From Eutrigla gurnardus (lineage: Eukaryota > Chordata > Actinopteri > Perciformes > Triglidae): 64,000 nt of DNA. Of the stretch, positions 1-52,434 are shown piece by piece. The notes beneath the pieces were generated by a model, which saw only the letters and a list, made by a program, of their open reading frames with translations, ran no database searches and was not told the DNA's origin. The DNA is taken from positions 14,724,772-14,788,771 of the forward strand of contig OY741271.1 in the NCBI GenBank assembly GCA_963514095.1, read 5' to 3'. Positions within the stretch are counted from its first letter, which is position 1; each line of letters starts with the position of its first letter. The position numbers and the translations under genes are program-made.

Positions 1-556
1 TTGCTTGCATTTTTGTTGTTTGTTAATTAGTCCATCCTACCTTTTAAATCAGACACCCGTTTGACAGTTGCAGCTTAACAAAAGGCAACACTTCTCTTGA
101 TTTTTATGCACTGGAAACTGTTAAGCCTCTAGTGGTGAGCTAATTGCGTAGGAGGAATACATAAAAATTTCAGCGAATGATACTATCATAGAGACATGAA
201 CAATTCAACCTTTACCATCAATTTAAAAAATGCCTTTGGACTTCCTAACTGAGGCCAGATTTGGTTTTTAACGTGTAACGATTGAATTAAAATGTTGAGA
301 ACATGCTTTTTTCACCGTGACTTTAAGTTCATTTCCAGGTCAAATGAAACTTGGACTCGAATGGCCTGAAAGGTGTCTTTCTGACATCCTCAAACTCCAT
401 AATCATGTTACAATATGGCGGCTGTTCTTGGCGGTCTAGACTGGGAGTCATGCAGTACAACTTCTTCTAGCACTGGGCCAGCCTTGTTATTGCAGCTGTG
501 TTGTCTACAATACATCTCTTGTTGCAGCACAGCAGGAGGCTGCTCAAAGCTTCTGG

Positions 557-695
<139 letters not shown>

Positions 696-1850
696 ACACA
701 TGTTATAGTCACATTCTTCCCCAGCATTCAGATTTGCGTTGCTGTGAGTGGCCTTTTGATTTTGTGAGCTGTAACTGTATGAGGTGAAAAGGCCCGTAAC
801 GTATTTTAATCTTTCGTGTAACGCACACATCTGATGGCGTACTGCGTTTGAGTCCGCGCTGATGTATCATCACGCACATCGCTCAGTAATTTGCATGTGA
901 TTATTTGCATATTGTTACGAAGCGAGCCCGCCTGACAGACCACCCACTGCTCGGCTAGTGCGGCATCTGGCTGATACACAGCTTACATGATGTATTACTG
1001 ATAGGGCCGGTGTCATCACTAGAGACTGGCAGACAGGCAAGGTCACCTTCAGCGTAGAGGGGAGAGAGTTGAGAGACAGAGAGATAGTTATCTTCAGACG
1101 CATGCAATACAATCACAACTGGTTGAGCTCATGGTGATATGAGCTCTTCAAGGCCGTCTGCAATGCCGTCGGTCCGGTTTCACGCACCGCGTTAAGATCT
1201 CTCTTTGCATGCTTGCTCTTCTTCTCTTCTTGTTTACCACCATCTGCGGCTGTGTGTTGCCACTCCTCTCTCTCTCTCCTGGGTGTGTGTGTTTGTCTTG
1301 CACAGAAATATTTGCGTATGTGTGTGTATATATACAGAAATTAATTTTGGCGTCTGTGTGTCTGTGTTAGATCAGAAATATTCCTATTGTACATATTGTG
1401 TATTGACATGTGCTGACCATACAGAGTAACACACACAAAGCCTCTTGATTTCTCTGTATCTATGTCACACACACACACACATTCCCAATAGACACACTTC
1501 TCATGGTTGACAGCTGCTCTTACAGAGAAAAGACCTCTAAATCATCCACAGAAAGACACATAAATACACACTCCGTTCCCCCTGTTTTAATTTTTTTTAA
1601 CAGCCCTCCATCATCCCACTCAAAGCACACACCCCGTTAGACTTTGAAGTGGCAGACATCCGTGTATGCGCGCACACACACACAACACCTTTCTGACTCC
1701 CCAGTGAGTTGTTGACTGAGTTGTACTACACAAATGCAACCTAACCACCCGTCACGCACACACACACTTCCTACTCACCTCTTATTTGATTTGCACACTT
1801 AACACTTATTACTACTGCATTAACCTACACTTTAGCCTGAAAGTTAAATA

Positions 1851-2083
1851 TGTGTGTGTGTGCGCACGTGTGTGTGTGTGCGTGTGTGTGCGTGTGTGTG
1901 TTTGAATGCTTTTAATGGAAAACAGTATAATTCAATCAGCCCACAGCTCCTTCTCTGCCATGCCCTGCTCAGGATGGTGCCACACACACACATGCGCACA
2001 CACACGCAAACACACAAGCCTGGATTAGCTGGCTGGGCAAACGTCCAATATGACACACACACACACACGCACACACACACACA
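1851..2083. repeat. TG cluster followed by CA clusters (inverted dinucleotide repeats)
   Basis: Interrupted TG repeats at about 1851-1900 are followed by interrupted CA repeats at about 1980-2015 and 2052-2083. The two halves are complementary and could pair across an 80-150 nt loop. Confidence 0.8.
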
Positions 2084-3579
2084 GCCTAATATTCATAGCC
2101 TTTCTGCACGCCTCTCTCAGTGAGCAGTCCCCCTCTTCCTCCACCGCAGTCGTCCAGTCCGTATTAGTAAGATGTCTCATTAGCCCTCCAAGCTATGCTA
2201 ACAAGGAAAAGCTAACACAATGGTTCACAGGCTGTTTAAACACTCCACACAACACAAAGGAAGCCTGTGTTGTCCAAATACGCCAGCATTCCTCAGTCTT
2301 TTAGTGTGTGACTGTGTCTAACTCTAAATCCTGACTCACGGGTAATACCTTGAGACCAGACAAGTCTCTGCTCTCGAGAGAACATCCCAGGTTGCACACA
2401 AACACACACGCACACACTTACACACACAGGAAGCCAGGTATCAAAGCAAGATGGCTTTGAAGCGGCTAAATGAAAGACTGGAGGCAGAAATGACAATGTT
2501 TTCTGGCAGACTATAACTGTACGTCTGGCTGAGAGGGAGGGCTTGAGAAATAAAGTCAGTATTATGATCTGAACACCCAGATATGAGCTCGCCTAACAGC
2601 CTCCATCTGTCCTCGCACAGCTTACGTTTGAAGTCTCACTTGGATCTGCATCCTAGTCTATACCCTGCTAGTGCTGCACGGATTTTTGGTCTGTGCTCTC
2701 AAAAAAAAAAAGAAAAGTGAAAGAAAATGGAGTGCCTGGGAATTTTTTGTGTAGCCTAAGTCACCGCACATATGTTGTCAAGTCCCTGGTGCTCTGTGGT
2801 GTGCAGATATTGATCATCATTAGGGGATTTTTTTTCTTCTTTTTTTACATCCTCTCTATCATTTTGCCTTTCACGCTGCTGCTCTCTACCATCACTACCA
2901 TCTTAAATGTCTCGGCTTAAACCCCCGTGCAGCAGAAGAGTGGTGGAGGCAAAGACAAATATTTAAGTTGGACACAGCCTGGCTATTTTATGGAGCATGC
3001 AACGGAGGCTGGTGATCTGGATTCCCACTACCACTCTCTGTCCAGAAGGGCAGCAATGTGGTCAACGTAATACTTACACCATATTATTTCTGCCATTCAT
3101 TTATTCACTCCCACCGGGCCACAATTGAAATAAAGCAGAGACGGAGCAAAGACTGGTGCAATTAGCCCCGCTTGTTATCAGCATGGGGTGAAACATAGTG
3201 TTGGACGAGCTAGACCTCAGATGTGTCAGTCATGTGCGGTGCTTGTGACTCTCCAGCGTGCAAAGTGTGCCTGTGGTTGGCAATAAGATCCACCAGCAGT
3301 GGCCCTCAGCCCTCAAGTCATAATTAGTATCATCTGTGAGTTCCCGTGTGACTCCACCGCTCTTCTTTCTCTTTCTTCTTCTCTCCATCTCTTTAGCATC
3401 CCTCCTTCTTTTGCCCAGATGACAGGAGGACCTGTTAACATCCTCAGATGTGTTGCTGTATGTCATCAGTCTGTACAATGACACAACTGGCGAGTCCGTC
3501 GTAAAATGATTAATGCATGTCCACTTGATTCCCTGAAAGGGGGACTTTTAGACTGAAGGCGGGCATGGGCGATCAACGC

Positions 3580-3601
3580 CACACACACACACACACACAC
3601 A
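3580..3601. repeat. Short (AC)n microsatellite
   Basis: Eleven AC units in intronic sequence. Confidence 0.9.
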
Positions 3602-4162
3602 AAGCGCAATAGGAGCAAATCTGCCCACTTTGAAACAGCTAATGCTCAGCCAATCCAATATGGAGCCGGGCTGACAGATGGGCCCAGTGTGTTCAAAGCA
3701 GAGGGCGCCGATTTAATATCCAAACAGGTCAAGCCAAAGAGAGGCAGAGAGAGACATCCATGTGTAGGCACGGCACAAAGGTCTTGCCAGCACTGCAACC
3801 ACAGCTGGGACTCACCTCTCCCCCCCATCCCCCCCCATCCCTCTGCCTCCCACACTCACTACATTTTGTTCTTGTTGCCAGAAACAGGCCGTGTGAGTTC
3901 CCCCTCACAAACGTTGTGATCAGCATTTGTTTAGTGTTATTATATGTGCCGAAGAGAAGAAGGCTTGAGGGGCAGGTTACCCTTCCTCCTCCAAGTAGCC
4001 AGGTGCTCACTGTGGAGCCCATAAGGATTGCAGGGTTGAATCCTGCTGCTAGCCGCTGACAGCCTGATTTAGAGGTGCTTTTTCTTACCTCTGACACAGA
4101 GTCCCAGCCTGCCCCGCTCTACGGCAAGGTTGGGAGAAGAATAGTTGTGCTTATTCTGAAAG

Positions 4163-4283
<121 letters not shown>

Positions 4284-4629
4284 ACGAACACTGGCATGCA
4301 TGTGTGTTTGCTCAGGCAGCATGCTGGCATTTCTTTTTAACATCCTCCTTTGTCAGTCACTGAGATGTCATAGATTGCATGAGCGCAGCAGATCTCTTGT
4401 ACCTAGCCAGTGTACGTCCACACACACACACAGGCACGCACACACACACATACAGTTTTTGAGTGTGCGTGCGTGCATGTTCTGTCGTCCAGATGGAAGT
4501 GCTTATTGAGTGCTGGTGTGCTGGCAGATATCTGTGTCTCTGAGAGAGCAGAAGAAAATAAGGGAGAGAGAAGGAAAATGAGGAAGAGAGAAAGCAGAGT
4601 GGAAAACCCTTCCAATCAGATCCATCATC

Positions 4630-4631
<2 letters not shown>

Positions 4632-4699
<68 letters not shown>

Positions 4700-4700
4700 T
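4632..4700. repeat. Interrupted (TG)n microsatellite
   Basis: TG repeats broken by single TTA and TA interruptions, 350 bp after the preceding TG tract. Confidence 0.95.
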
Positions 4701-6039
4701 TTATGCGAGTGTACGTGTGATCTTTCCAGCCAGCTCTTCCTGCCTCCCCTTTCTAATCTTATCATGTCGGAGCAGCAGATTAGTCCTCCCAGATCCCATC
4801 TCTGCCTCCAAATGCCACAATCAGCCTTTTGTTCTTGGGTTTGTGCTTACTCTCCCCTTGCGGCTGGAGAGGTGAACACTCCCACAATCCACCCTCCGTG
4901 CCATTTTGAGCCGCCGCCTGTCAATGTCACGCCGCTACCAGCCCTGATCCACCATACTCGAGCCTCCCACTGCCCCTGGGGCGCTAGCTAACTGAGCTGT
5001 TAGCCCAGCAGCCTGCTAGCCGAGCTGAACTACTTGACATTCCTCGCTAACAGTGAGCTGCTGCCGCTGCTCTTGTCTGTTTGACCTCCCCCCCCCCCTC
5101 CCTCCCTCCCTCCTTTTCCTCGCTCTCTGCTGTCTCCTTTGTCTGTGTGTTTGGGATCTGTCTTTCCTTCCTTACTTCTGGCTGCCACCTCCTGAAGGAA
5201 GTCATAGATCCCGGCTGCTGATGTCACCACTGAGGGAATGGTGGTGGGGAGGAGGAGGGGGGGGTCACTAACAAGGTTAGCAGAGGAAGAAGAGAGTGTT
5301 TGAAAAGCAGAGAAAATAAACAGAGGTTTCCTGTTAACGAGGTGCACTGGGGGCCTGTCGTGTGGGAGCGGGAGGGTCTGGTTTTGTTTAAAGCAAAGCT
5401 CTAGTGTTACAGTGCAGGGAGGAGGACGAATAGGGCATTAGCTTTGAGGGTTACAGGTTGTAACAACGTTCTCTTAGTTTTGTCACAGCTCCGCTTTGCT
5501 GCAAGGCATTGACCGTATTGTGAAGGCCACTGTGAACAGATGTGGGAGAAAGTCTGGGCTTGCTGCTACCGTGGTGCACTCTTCCAATTGAACAGTATTA
5601 CTGTCCTCATTGGTTTTGAGATTAAAAAAAGCACTATATTGATTTCACACTCTCTTACTTGAAAACATGGAATTAATCCCACACTTAGTCCATCATAAGA
5701 GAGCTAAGATTCTTTTCAAATGTAAAGCCTGTCCTTGTGAAAAGGAAAGTCTGCCCTCTGTATCCCCCCACTGTCTTTGTAGTGGTGTGGTCGTACACAG
5801 GGGCCCCAGCTCCAGAGTTGACTGCACACACATGCAGCCACACAAAGAAAATTGCACAGCCATTACGGATCCAAGGGGCCAGCCACCTTTAGTTAGTCAG
5901 AGGAGAATTAACCGACTCACACAATGCCCGGCTTGTCTCAGCTGCTTTTAGAAAACATTGATCAATGCATTGATTAATTCTTTTAATTAATAGTAATATA
6001 TGTTGGACTCATTTTACATTCATCATAATAATCTTTATT

Positions 6040-6540
6040 TATAAAATATATGCATGTATAAATAGATGTTACAAAGTGCTTGACAAAGACCGCTAAATAA
6101 AATGGACAAGAAAATAAATCATCAGGTTCAAAGAAACAGAAAGGAAAAACAATGTGGCATATAAGGAAATAAATCCCAGTTAAAGGAAAATTAAAACTCA
6201 GGTTGCCAGTATTGGGAGCTACTGTAATGGGCTAAAACAGAACTGATTTGATGACATCTCTTGGTTCTTGATAAAAGTATGTTCTGTACTGTCTGGAGTC
6301 GATCAATAGGTTTTCGGTTCAGGCAAGTAAAAAGGCTGTTGCAGTAATCCAGAAATAATGAGGGATGTAAATGCTCTGTGTCTTTAAAAGTTAAGATGGA
6401 TCATATTCATGAGACGTTTTTTAAGATGACGAAAACATGACTGCACAAGCTTTGTGGTGTGCTGCGCTCAACTTCGTTTACTGTCACACCAGACACCAAG
6501 AAAGTGAATATCCTTTAAAATCGTATTATATTTCCCAGTA
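6040..6540. repeat. Decayed interspersed repeat, family unresolved
   Basis: The block has the stereotyped phrases 'acaaagtgcttgacaaa', 'gggagctactgtaatgggc' and 'ggctgttgcagtaatccag', which I recall from an abundant teleost interspersed repeat. No open reading frame or terminal repeat is preserved. A second possible fragment of the same family is near 43310-43365 ('gaatagagccttgagtcac'). Family assignment is from memory and needs a repeat library. Confidence 0.45.
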
Positions 6541-9278
6541 TATAACTACGGGAGTCCTCCTATAATCTAAACCCTGAATGATGAGGATGCCCAAGAATGC
6601 CACAGGCCAGGCTGAGCCACTGGAGGGAGGAGGGGGTGCCATTGTGCTCAACCCCAAAGCATGACTCTTGGATTTATATCTCCTCACTGAATAAAGGGAT
6701 AGCCTTGTACCCTGGGGGTTTCAGCAAAGCAGGAGGAGGATAGTTGTAATTTTAAGTCTGAGGAAATGAGAAGGTCTTGCTCCTCCTGAATTAATCCAAC
6801 CCCTTTCTCTCTCCTCTTCTCCCCCCATCTATCTCTTCTGCTCTGCTTCCATGCACTTTATCTTCTTTTTTTTTTGTTTCATTTCTTTCCCTCAGTAGTG
6901 GGTTAGTAAGTCTTTTGGCCTCTCCGCAGTGAGCAACATTCCCAGGGTTTAAGGCCCAGGAGGAGGGAGGGCAGGGCCATGTTTAGCCTCTGGCAGGACA
7001 GACAAAGATGGCTGACATTGTGCGGGGCTCAGCTCTCTACAGGCAGCGTGGAATGTCTCTAATCAATTCAGCATTGTGGTTCCCTCATGTTCACTCTGTT
7101 ATTTGCTATGGCAGGCTTAGAAAAAAAAACCACAGACAATAATGCTAGTAGTTGGTACGGTGAGTCTGTGGCTGTCTATCATCCCCCTTCATTTTCTCCT
7201 TGTGTTATCTACTCATTTTTCCACCCTGCATGTTTTTCGAATTGTGATAATTGAAAGCTATGCTTCACTCCCACTACGTGCTCCATATGTTGCACTCTCG
7301 GTCTTCCTCTCCGTCTCGCTCCCTCTTTTGCCTGAGAGGGCTTAACGCCGCTGTGAGCTTCTAAACAGCAATCTGCTCAGGAGAGCGACAGCTACTCTGT
7401 AGTGACGAGGATGCCGATGATAGCTGAAGTAACGTTCGCTCTCTGCTTTAGTTGGTTCGGTTGGTTTTAAAATAATGCAGGCTCATGAATAAGGTGTAAA
7501 ACCCGTTTGTGTCTTTCTGCCTGCTTTGTTGTTTTGCGTCAGCCTCTATGCTGCAGCTCTCTGAAGTCCCTTTGATTTTGGGGTTTTACAGGCAGAAAAT
7601 GAAATGTTCAGGTAGCACCGTGGCAGCATTAACAGTCTCCTTAAAGTATTAATTATGTATAAGCAGCGGATAACTACTCTTTCTGCTGTGGCAGGCAGCC
7701 GGTTAGTTTAGAAGGCACCAGTGTCTGTACACTGGATAGACAAGTGGTTGGGAAGGGTGAGCTAACCGCTGGGAGGGAGGGAGGGACATGACGTCATTGC
7801 ACACATTTCTTTACACTTGGTATGAAGATGTGTACGTGCTGGGGGGCGGGGGTCTCCATCAGTATAGCTCTCTGTTGAATCACAAGCAAAGAGTGTGTTT
7901 GTGTGTGTGTGTTTGTGTGATGTTGCGTGTATACTCACACAATCATCCAGAGCAGTAAACGCAGCTGACTGACTGCGTGCCAGCTGCCGTTTAACACGTC
8001 CAGGCTTCACTTACTCAGTCATTCCTCCTCCACGCTCAAGGTTGGAGAAAGGGTGGACGAGGGAAAGGAAAAGGAGAGGTGGCGGAGTGGAGGGATGGAA
8101 TGAGAAAGATGGAGCGAGGCGAGTAAGAGGAGGAGGAGGAAGGAATGGAGAGAATGGGGGAAAACCAGAGGTCGGAGTGAGGGTTCGGGGAGGTGATGAT
8201 TTGCTTGGCTGCGTGTGCTCAGCCTCCTCCCCAGTGACATAACAGAACAATGTACTCTAAAGGCTTTAAATATCTTTAATCTGACCTCATGTTCATGCAC
8301 TCACACACAAACATACAGTTAAGAGTCTGGAAAGAGTAAGAAGTTAAACTGCCTGTCCTCGATTACCATAGACTTTTTCCCCTTTTCCTATTTTTCCATA
8401 TGCTCATTTCTCCTTTACTCCATGGGTGGTGTCAGTGGTGGTGCAGGTGGCTCAGTCGGTCAGTGCAGTGCAGCGTAACCGAGTCCCTAATAAAAATGGT
8501 CAGGATTGTGTCGCAGTCCAGCACCCAGCCCGGCACTCTCTCTAATGTTCTTTCAAACCACTGCAACGGTCAGTTGGGCTTATGTGAAGGCACAATAAAT
8601 ATTTTACAACATAAAATGAAAACACTATTTTGCCCTTTTCATCTCTCACCTCCATGCTGGCCTCAGCTTTTACCATTTTCTTCCATCCCCCCCCTTTTCC
8701 CTCCTCTGTTTTTTCATTGACTGGCCCTGGAAACGCTCTCTTCTCACCTCAGTGCTGCCACTTGCTGGTTATGAAAAGGACTACAAGCCTTTGCTGACCT
8801 GCACTTTATCAAAAGGCCAGTGGGTGGCAGCACTTAAAGAGTATTAATTCCAAAGCATTATAAGGGGGATACAGTGTTTGTTCATGAGTAAAGCCCTAAT
8901 AGTATTTAAAAATAATTAGGGAGCTGTCATTAATTCATGAGGAGGCAGAGGATTGATTTTCAGGAGTCAGAGATTGAGCACTCATGCATCCCCCCTCATG
9001 CCTTCTCCCTCTCTACACTTCCTCCAGCAACCTCCATCCCACTGTTTACTTTATTAAGGCTCTAAATGCGTAGCAATCCCTTTTTAATTGACTTTGTCTC
9101 TCTGTATGCTTTTTGGCATCCGTCTGCATCAGTCATAAACAGCATGCCTGCGCAGCATCGCTGTTTGCCAAGACGCCAGTTTGTGATGTCACAATCAAAC
9201 AAAATGATGTCTGTTTATCTTACCGTGGGATCATTTGTTGTCTCCTGCTCACTTGCTCTGTGTCTCTCTGTGTTGCAG

Positions 9279-44658
<35,380 letters not shown>

Positions 44659-46775
44659 CCAGCGACACACGGGTGCAGGACACGGGAAGTTGTTACAGAG
44701 TTCATTCAGTTTTTGGAGAACGGAAAAGGCCAAGTGGATCGTCTGAGAATTCTTCAGATATTTGGTTGATGTTCCTGTCAAGGACTTTTTTTTTTTTTTT
44801 TTTTTTTTAATTATAATTTTTTTCAAGACATTGACTTTTTTTTGGTATATAGCCAGTAGTGACAACGTCCTCAAGACTCCTGCATGACAAGCTTCCCTGA
44901 CGTTTTTTGTAGGTGCTAGAACAAGACACTGTGCTTATCAAAAAAAAAAAAAAAAAAAAAGACAAGACCGGTCAGGCCGTTTATGGAAAAATAACAAGTG
45001 CTATCTTAAACTCAACATTTATTTTAATACATTGTTGGAGGTTTTTCATAATTTTAAGAAAAGCTACAGCATGGCGTTTTTGAGTCTGTAAATAGTATAT
45101 ATAAACATATAATTATTATAATTATTATTATTACTAGGTGTGGACTCCAAACCAAGTCGTTTCAACCTCCGATATAATTGTTTTGAAGCATTATCCCTTG
45201 TTTCAGAGGGGAGCACCATGGCATTATTATATGAGCAGTTTCTGAGAGAGTCGTGGTTCAGTTGTAACGTTCCTCTGACATCACTGTGTTAGATTTAGTC
45301 TCACATACACTATGTAAACCATAAACCTGTTACACCCACGTCCATTCATCACACACCTTTGGCACGCAGCAGGTTGTCAGAATGTGTCAACTCAACGTGT
45401 TTGAGTTAATGATTTGAAACACTTGAAGACGTGACGCCGTCGTCACGGAGGTTTCTGTGGAGTGCACACTGAAGCCATGGGGTTAAAAAGAAAACAAAAG
45501 TTTGCACTGAGAGTTTCCTTGAGCTCCACTCGATTTGGGTTGTTTTTTTATTATCCTTTAGCTTAAATATTCTCAATATTTAAGTCAACACATTGGAGTA
45601 ACACATGCTTTTTAAATTTTTTTAGCGAGAATGATTTTAAAACACGTGGATGCCAGAAACATTAGTCTGTAATTAAAAACATTTGTTTTTAATTACCAGG
45701 ACCTGAGTTTTAACTATATCGGGAGGCTTACAGTACTTCAGGATTGTTTTAAATGTGTGAATGGTTGTGAGCTGGTGCTAGTTATGTTGCAGCTGTCCCC
45801 TGTTTTTCATCTGGTCTGGTCATCCGTGTTCGTAGCACCGAGTCGTCCTCCAGCTAGGCTGTAATAATTCACTGTGACACTAGAGGGGGGGGAGCTGCCG
45901 ACAAGTGATGACCAGGAGGAACACGGTCGATCATTGTGTGTGCGAACGTGTTTTCCTCACAATGTCTTCTTATGCCTTGGTTTCCTTCGGGATTCACGTA
46001 CACTCCTGGGCCTCGGGAGTGGTGTGTTTGTGTGTGCGCGCCACTGACTGTTACGAGTTGTGTCGACCTGTCATACCAGTGCACATGAGCCCAAGTTTCT
46101 CTTTTTATTTGTGTTTTATTTTTTGTTGTTGTTGTAGCCATGACAAGAGGTCTGCTTTTGTTCCATGCACTAAGACTGTTTGACCGTCACAGACATGTGG
46201 CTTTTTCTTTTTCTTTTAACCAAATGAAGAAACTGTACTTTGCATTTAAAAGTGACCATATCTTCCCTCGGATTACTAGACTTTGCATATAAACACTTGC
46301 AAACAGCGAACTCATGCCCCCCCGTTTTTAAAAATCTCAAAAAAGTCTTTGAAGCCTCGACAAGAACCAGTCACTTTGTCTTGCCATCTTCCACCAATTC
46401 CTCCTCCTCATCATCATCATCATCATCTTCGCCTCGTTTTCCTGACGATTTCCTTGCCTTTTACTCCCTTTTTGTGTCTCCAAAACCTTTGATGTTAAGT
46501 GTTGTCAATGGTTTAGCTTCTTGTTTCAAAGCGGCAATAGCAGAATGTAAATTCTGACTGCTAAAATTTATATATATACTGGTATCTTGAAGCTTATTGT
46601 ATATATGAGTAGTCGCCATGGGATGACACAATGTAAACAAAAAGTAGAAATAATAAGAAAAATTGTGAGTCCTGTGTTCTCTCCATTTGAGTATTTTGTA
46701 ATTTTTTTGAAAAATTTGTGGAATTAAAATAAACGACTAAGTTACACCACAATAAACAACTTGTTTTTTATGCCT
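44659..46775 (+). other. rere: RERE 3' UTR
   Basis: About 2.1 kb between the stop codon and the poly(A) signals. It contains T tracts (44786-44808, 44817-44823, 44836-44843) followed by a 21-A tract (44940-44960), short ATT repeats near 45110-45135 and a CAT repeat near 46410-46428. No AATAAA lies between the stop and the terminal cluster. The exact cleavage point is inferred. Confidence 0.75.
46728..46756 (+). terminator. rere: RERE polyadenylation signals
   Basis: AATAAA at 46728-46733 (overlapping ATTAAA at 46723-46728) and a second AATAAA at 46751-46756. A T-rich downstream element (cttgttttttatg) follows at once, which suggests cleavage near 46765-46775. Confidence 0.75.
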
Positions 46776-49496
<2,721 letters not shown>

Positions 49497-49696
49497 TTTA
49501 TCTCGCTGTACTGCTGCCTGCTGTGTGTTCGAGGCCTACAGCTCCCTTGCGTCTAATGATATCCTGCTCTTGCATTCCCCTCATAGCTGATCTGGATTCC
49601 CCCTTGTCTGCACCACCGGATCAACCCAGTGCGGCCACTGGTCCGAGCCAAGCATTCCTCACCCACTCCCAACACACACACACACACACACACACA

Positions 49697-51843
49697 CGCG
49701 CGCCCTCAGGAGACCTTGGCTTCGCCGACGCCTACCGCAAACCTCACACACACCGCCTCTCGTTCTCTCACACTCCTTTCCCCTTCTGCTTCTATTGTCT
49801 CCAGTAGGATTTCAAGGGAACAGCCTGTAGCCTGAGTCGTACGAGCTCTTTGTTCAAATAAAGCGTGCCAGGTTCAGTTGCTTGCTGGCAGAGGACAGAC
49901 AATGCGAGGCTCACGCGCTAGACTTCCCGGCTCCTCTTTAATGTGTTGTCATAAAACACGCAGCTGGCAGGGACTTAGCGTTCGGTGGGACTCTGCTGCT
50001 CCGGCACGCCGAGCCCCGGGTATCGGCCTTCCATCGGTCCTCCCAGGACTGCACGGTGCCTTCCTCGGCGTCTGTGCACCGTCAGAGTCACGCGGACCTG
50101 ACATTTCAGATTCCTCACAGCACCTTTCAGTTCACCAGTTGCTTCGGTGGAAAGTCTGAAATGATATATTATGAGGAGATGACGGGCTGCAGTCCAGGAG
50201 TCCTCTTAATTCATAATACCTGGATGTGGAGGGATATTGCTTCTTTTGAACATATGCTCTTTTCAGATGGAAGACTTCAGGCTGTCAACTGCTTTACTTC
50301 TCCTCTTTTTTTGTTTTATTTCAAGTTAGTCTGCATACTTTCATGTTGCTAACACCAGCTCCTTTAATGTAGTCATGAGGGTTTCATATCCTTCCATAAC
50401 TTTTCACATTTACAAACAAATGCTGTTTGTCCTTAAAAACTAAATCCAGCATCTTGCACAGACACTGACTTAATGACTTAATGACAGGCTTATGATAAAT
50501 ATGTCTGTTTGACATTATGAACTCCTTCACAAAAACAGTAGCATGAAGCTGACGTACGTCAGTTTGCTCTGATTCTCCACCAGTTTTAGTGAATTTTCTA
50601 CAATTGTTTATGTATTTGTTTTAGATTAAAATCTGATTCCAATCATAGTAAACATCATATGTTTTTTTCCTTTAAAGGTGCATATAACAGGGTGAGAAAT
50701 TAAAACTTAGAAAAAATAACATTAATAACTACATCATATTATTAATAAAATCCTGTTTTACCTGTAAGACCTGGTTTAAGGTCTTTTTCATGGAAAGAAA
50801 TGTTTGTTCAGATCAAATTTTCAAAAACAGGAATTATCAGGGTCACAAACAAGGCTGTATTGGCTTGTTTTAAAACCTCTTGCCATCAACTACTCACAGT
50901 TGGCAAATATGGAAGCATATTATGGATGGTGCTCCAGGAATATCTCAGAAACACAAAATAGTCAATAAACCCTTGGAAAGGCATTTAATGTCCATTTGTG
51001 ACGTTAGCAGTGATTCCAAATGTTGTAGTTTGATCGACAAACTTCGGTGCTCATGATGTATCATTTCTGTAGCAGTGATACTTTCTAATTCACAATGAAG
51101 ATAAAAAGATTCATAACAGGGTTTTTGTGTTTTTTAATATGAATAAGGTGCATAAAAAGATGAAAATAGACTAGAGCTTGTTGATTAAATTAAAGTGCCA
51201 GAGGAGGATTCCCTGGACCCTTCAGGTCCGCTCTAACCTGACATGTTGCAGCAATTTCATAATAGTGTAATATAGTTTATTAACTGGCATCCGGCCCCCT
51301 GTCGTTGAGCGTGGCCCAGTCGAGTATCCGTCTGTCTGCTAATCTCTGCACACTTAGCTACAGTACCTGTGTTATCTGAATTGCTAAGTGGTAATTTGCT
51401 TGCTTGGCTTTCAAATATTCTGTTTCTGCACAGTGATGAAATATGAATATTCATATCTGAGTGTTATGAGTGTTATGGACGAACGTGGTGTGATGGTTAC
51501 CCGTTGAAGTGTTGAGTGTTTAGTTCACATTTCCTCCGCATATATTAGAAAACTATTTTACAGGTTTATGTGACGATTGACTTTATAATTCTCTGCATAA
51601 TTACATGACCAACAGTTTAAACATGTATGCCGGTATACTGCACCTTTCATGTGAACATCATAGAAGAGATTGTCTGCTCCAAACCATCTTCTGTATTCTT
51701 AAGAGTGAATTTAATTTTGTGTTATGATGTGAGGACATAGGCCACCTGTGTGTAAGTTCCTCTGGAGGAAAGTGTATTATTGTCTTGGTGCATGATGATC
51801 TCATAATCCAAACGCCATTATTATCTTCTCCTTATTCTCATTA
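49697..51843. other. Intergenic sequence
   Basis: Moderately CpG-rich near 49880-50060, then AT-rich. No gene, RNA or mobile element is recognised. Confidence 0.55.
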
Positions 51844-52145
51844 GGGCTGTATCTAATGATTACTTTGGTTATGGGTTACACATTAAGTCTTAATGTTAGA
51901 GGATGGGGAAAAATGCCCCGAGCCCAGGCTGATATCTTCATATTTTATGTCCGAGTAACCAAAGATTAATTGTGGTATAAAGAGTTAAGCAGCAAATCGT
52001 TTCATTTGAGGAGATGGAACCGAGGAATGTTGTGTTTCTTCAATAAATGTAAAAATATCAGTTGATTAACAAAATGGTTGTCAGTTAATATTTAGCATTT
52101 TGATTAATCATCTAATCCATTAATTGATTAGCGATGTCAGCACTC
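51844..52145. mobile_element. Non-autonomous repeat of the teleost 'agggctgcaactaacgatta' type, second copy
   Basis: The left edge is agggctgtatctaatgatta, with an internal ttgattaacaaaatggttgtc and a right edge ccattaattgattagcgatg before tcagcactc. It is the same repeat class as at 12361-12610 but diverged. No coding capacity. Confidence 0.6.
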
Positions 52146-52434
52146 ATTTACATACATAATTCTACTTCACTTGACTGACAAAAAAACTGTTTTTCTTGAA
52201 CCCTAAATGAATTTTTAGACCCAGTGAGACTCCGACTACTTTTATTAGTCGGTTATTTTTACAGGAAGCAAATAATATTGAATCCATCCATCAGTCACTT
52301 ACTTCAACATATAATTTAATCCACTTTCTGCAGGTCAACCAGTTTGCATGCTGTGTGTAACCTTAGTTTCAGAGAGTATAACAGACGTGAAGTGTGGATC
52401 AGATGCCAACATCATTAACCGACTGACCTAATAT

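Noticed and set aside
5667..5951. 94-codon frame rich in Cys and His
   Set aside because: No regular C-x2-C spacing, no splice context and no similarity to the missing upstream RERE exons.
8446..8475. A-box-like ggtggctcagtcggtcagtgc
   Set aside because: No B box follows within 60 bp, so neither a tRNA nor a convincing SINE can be supported.
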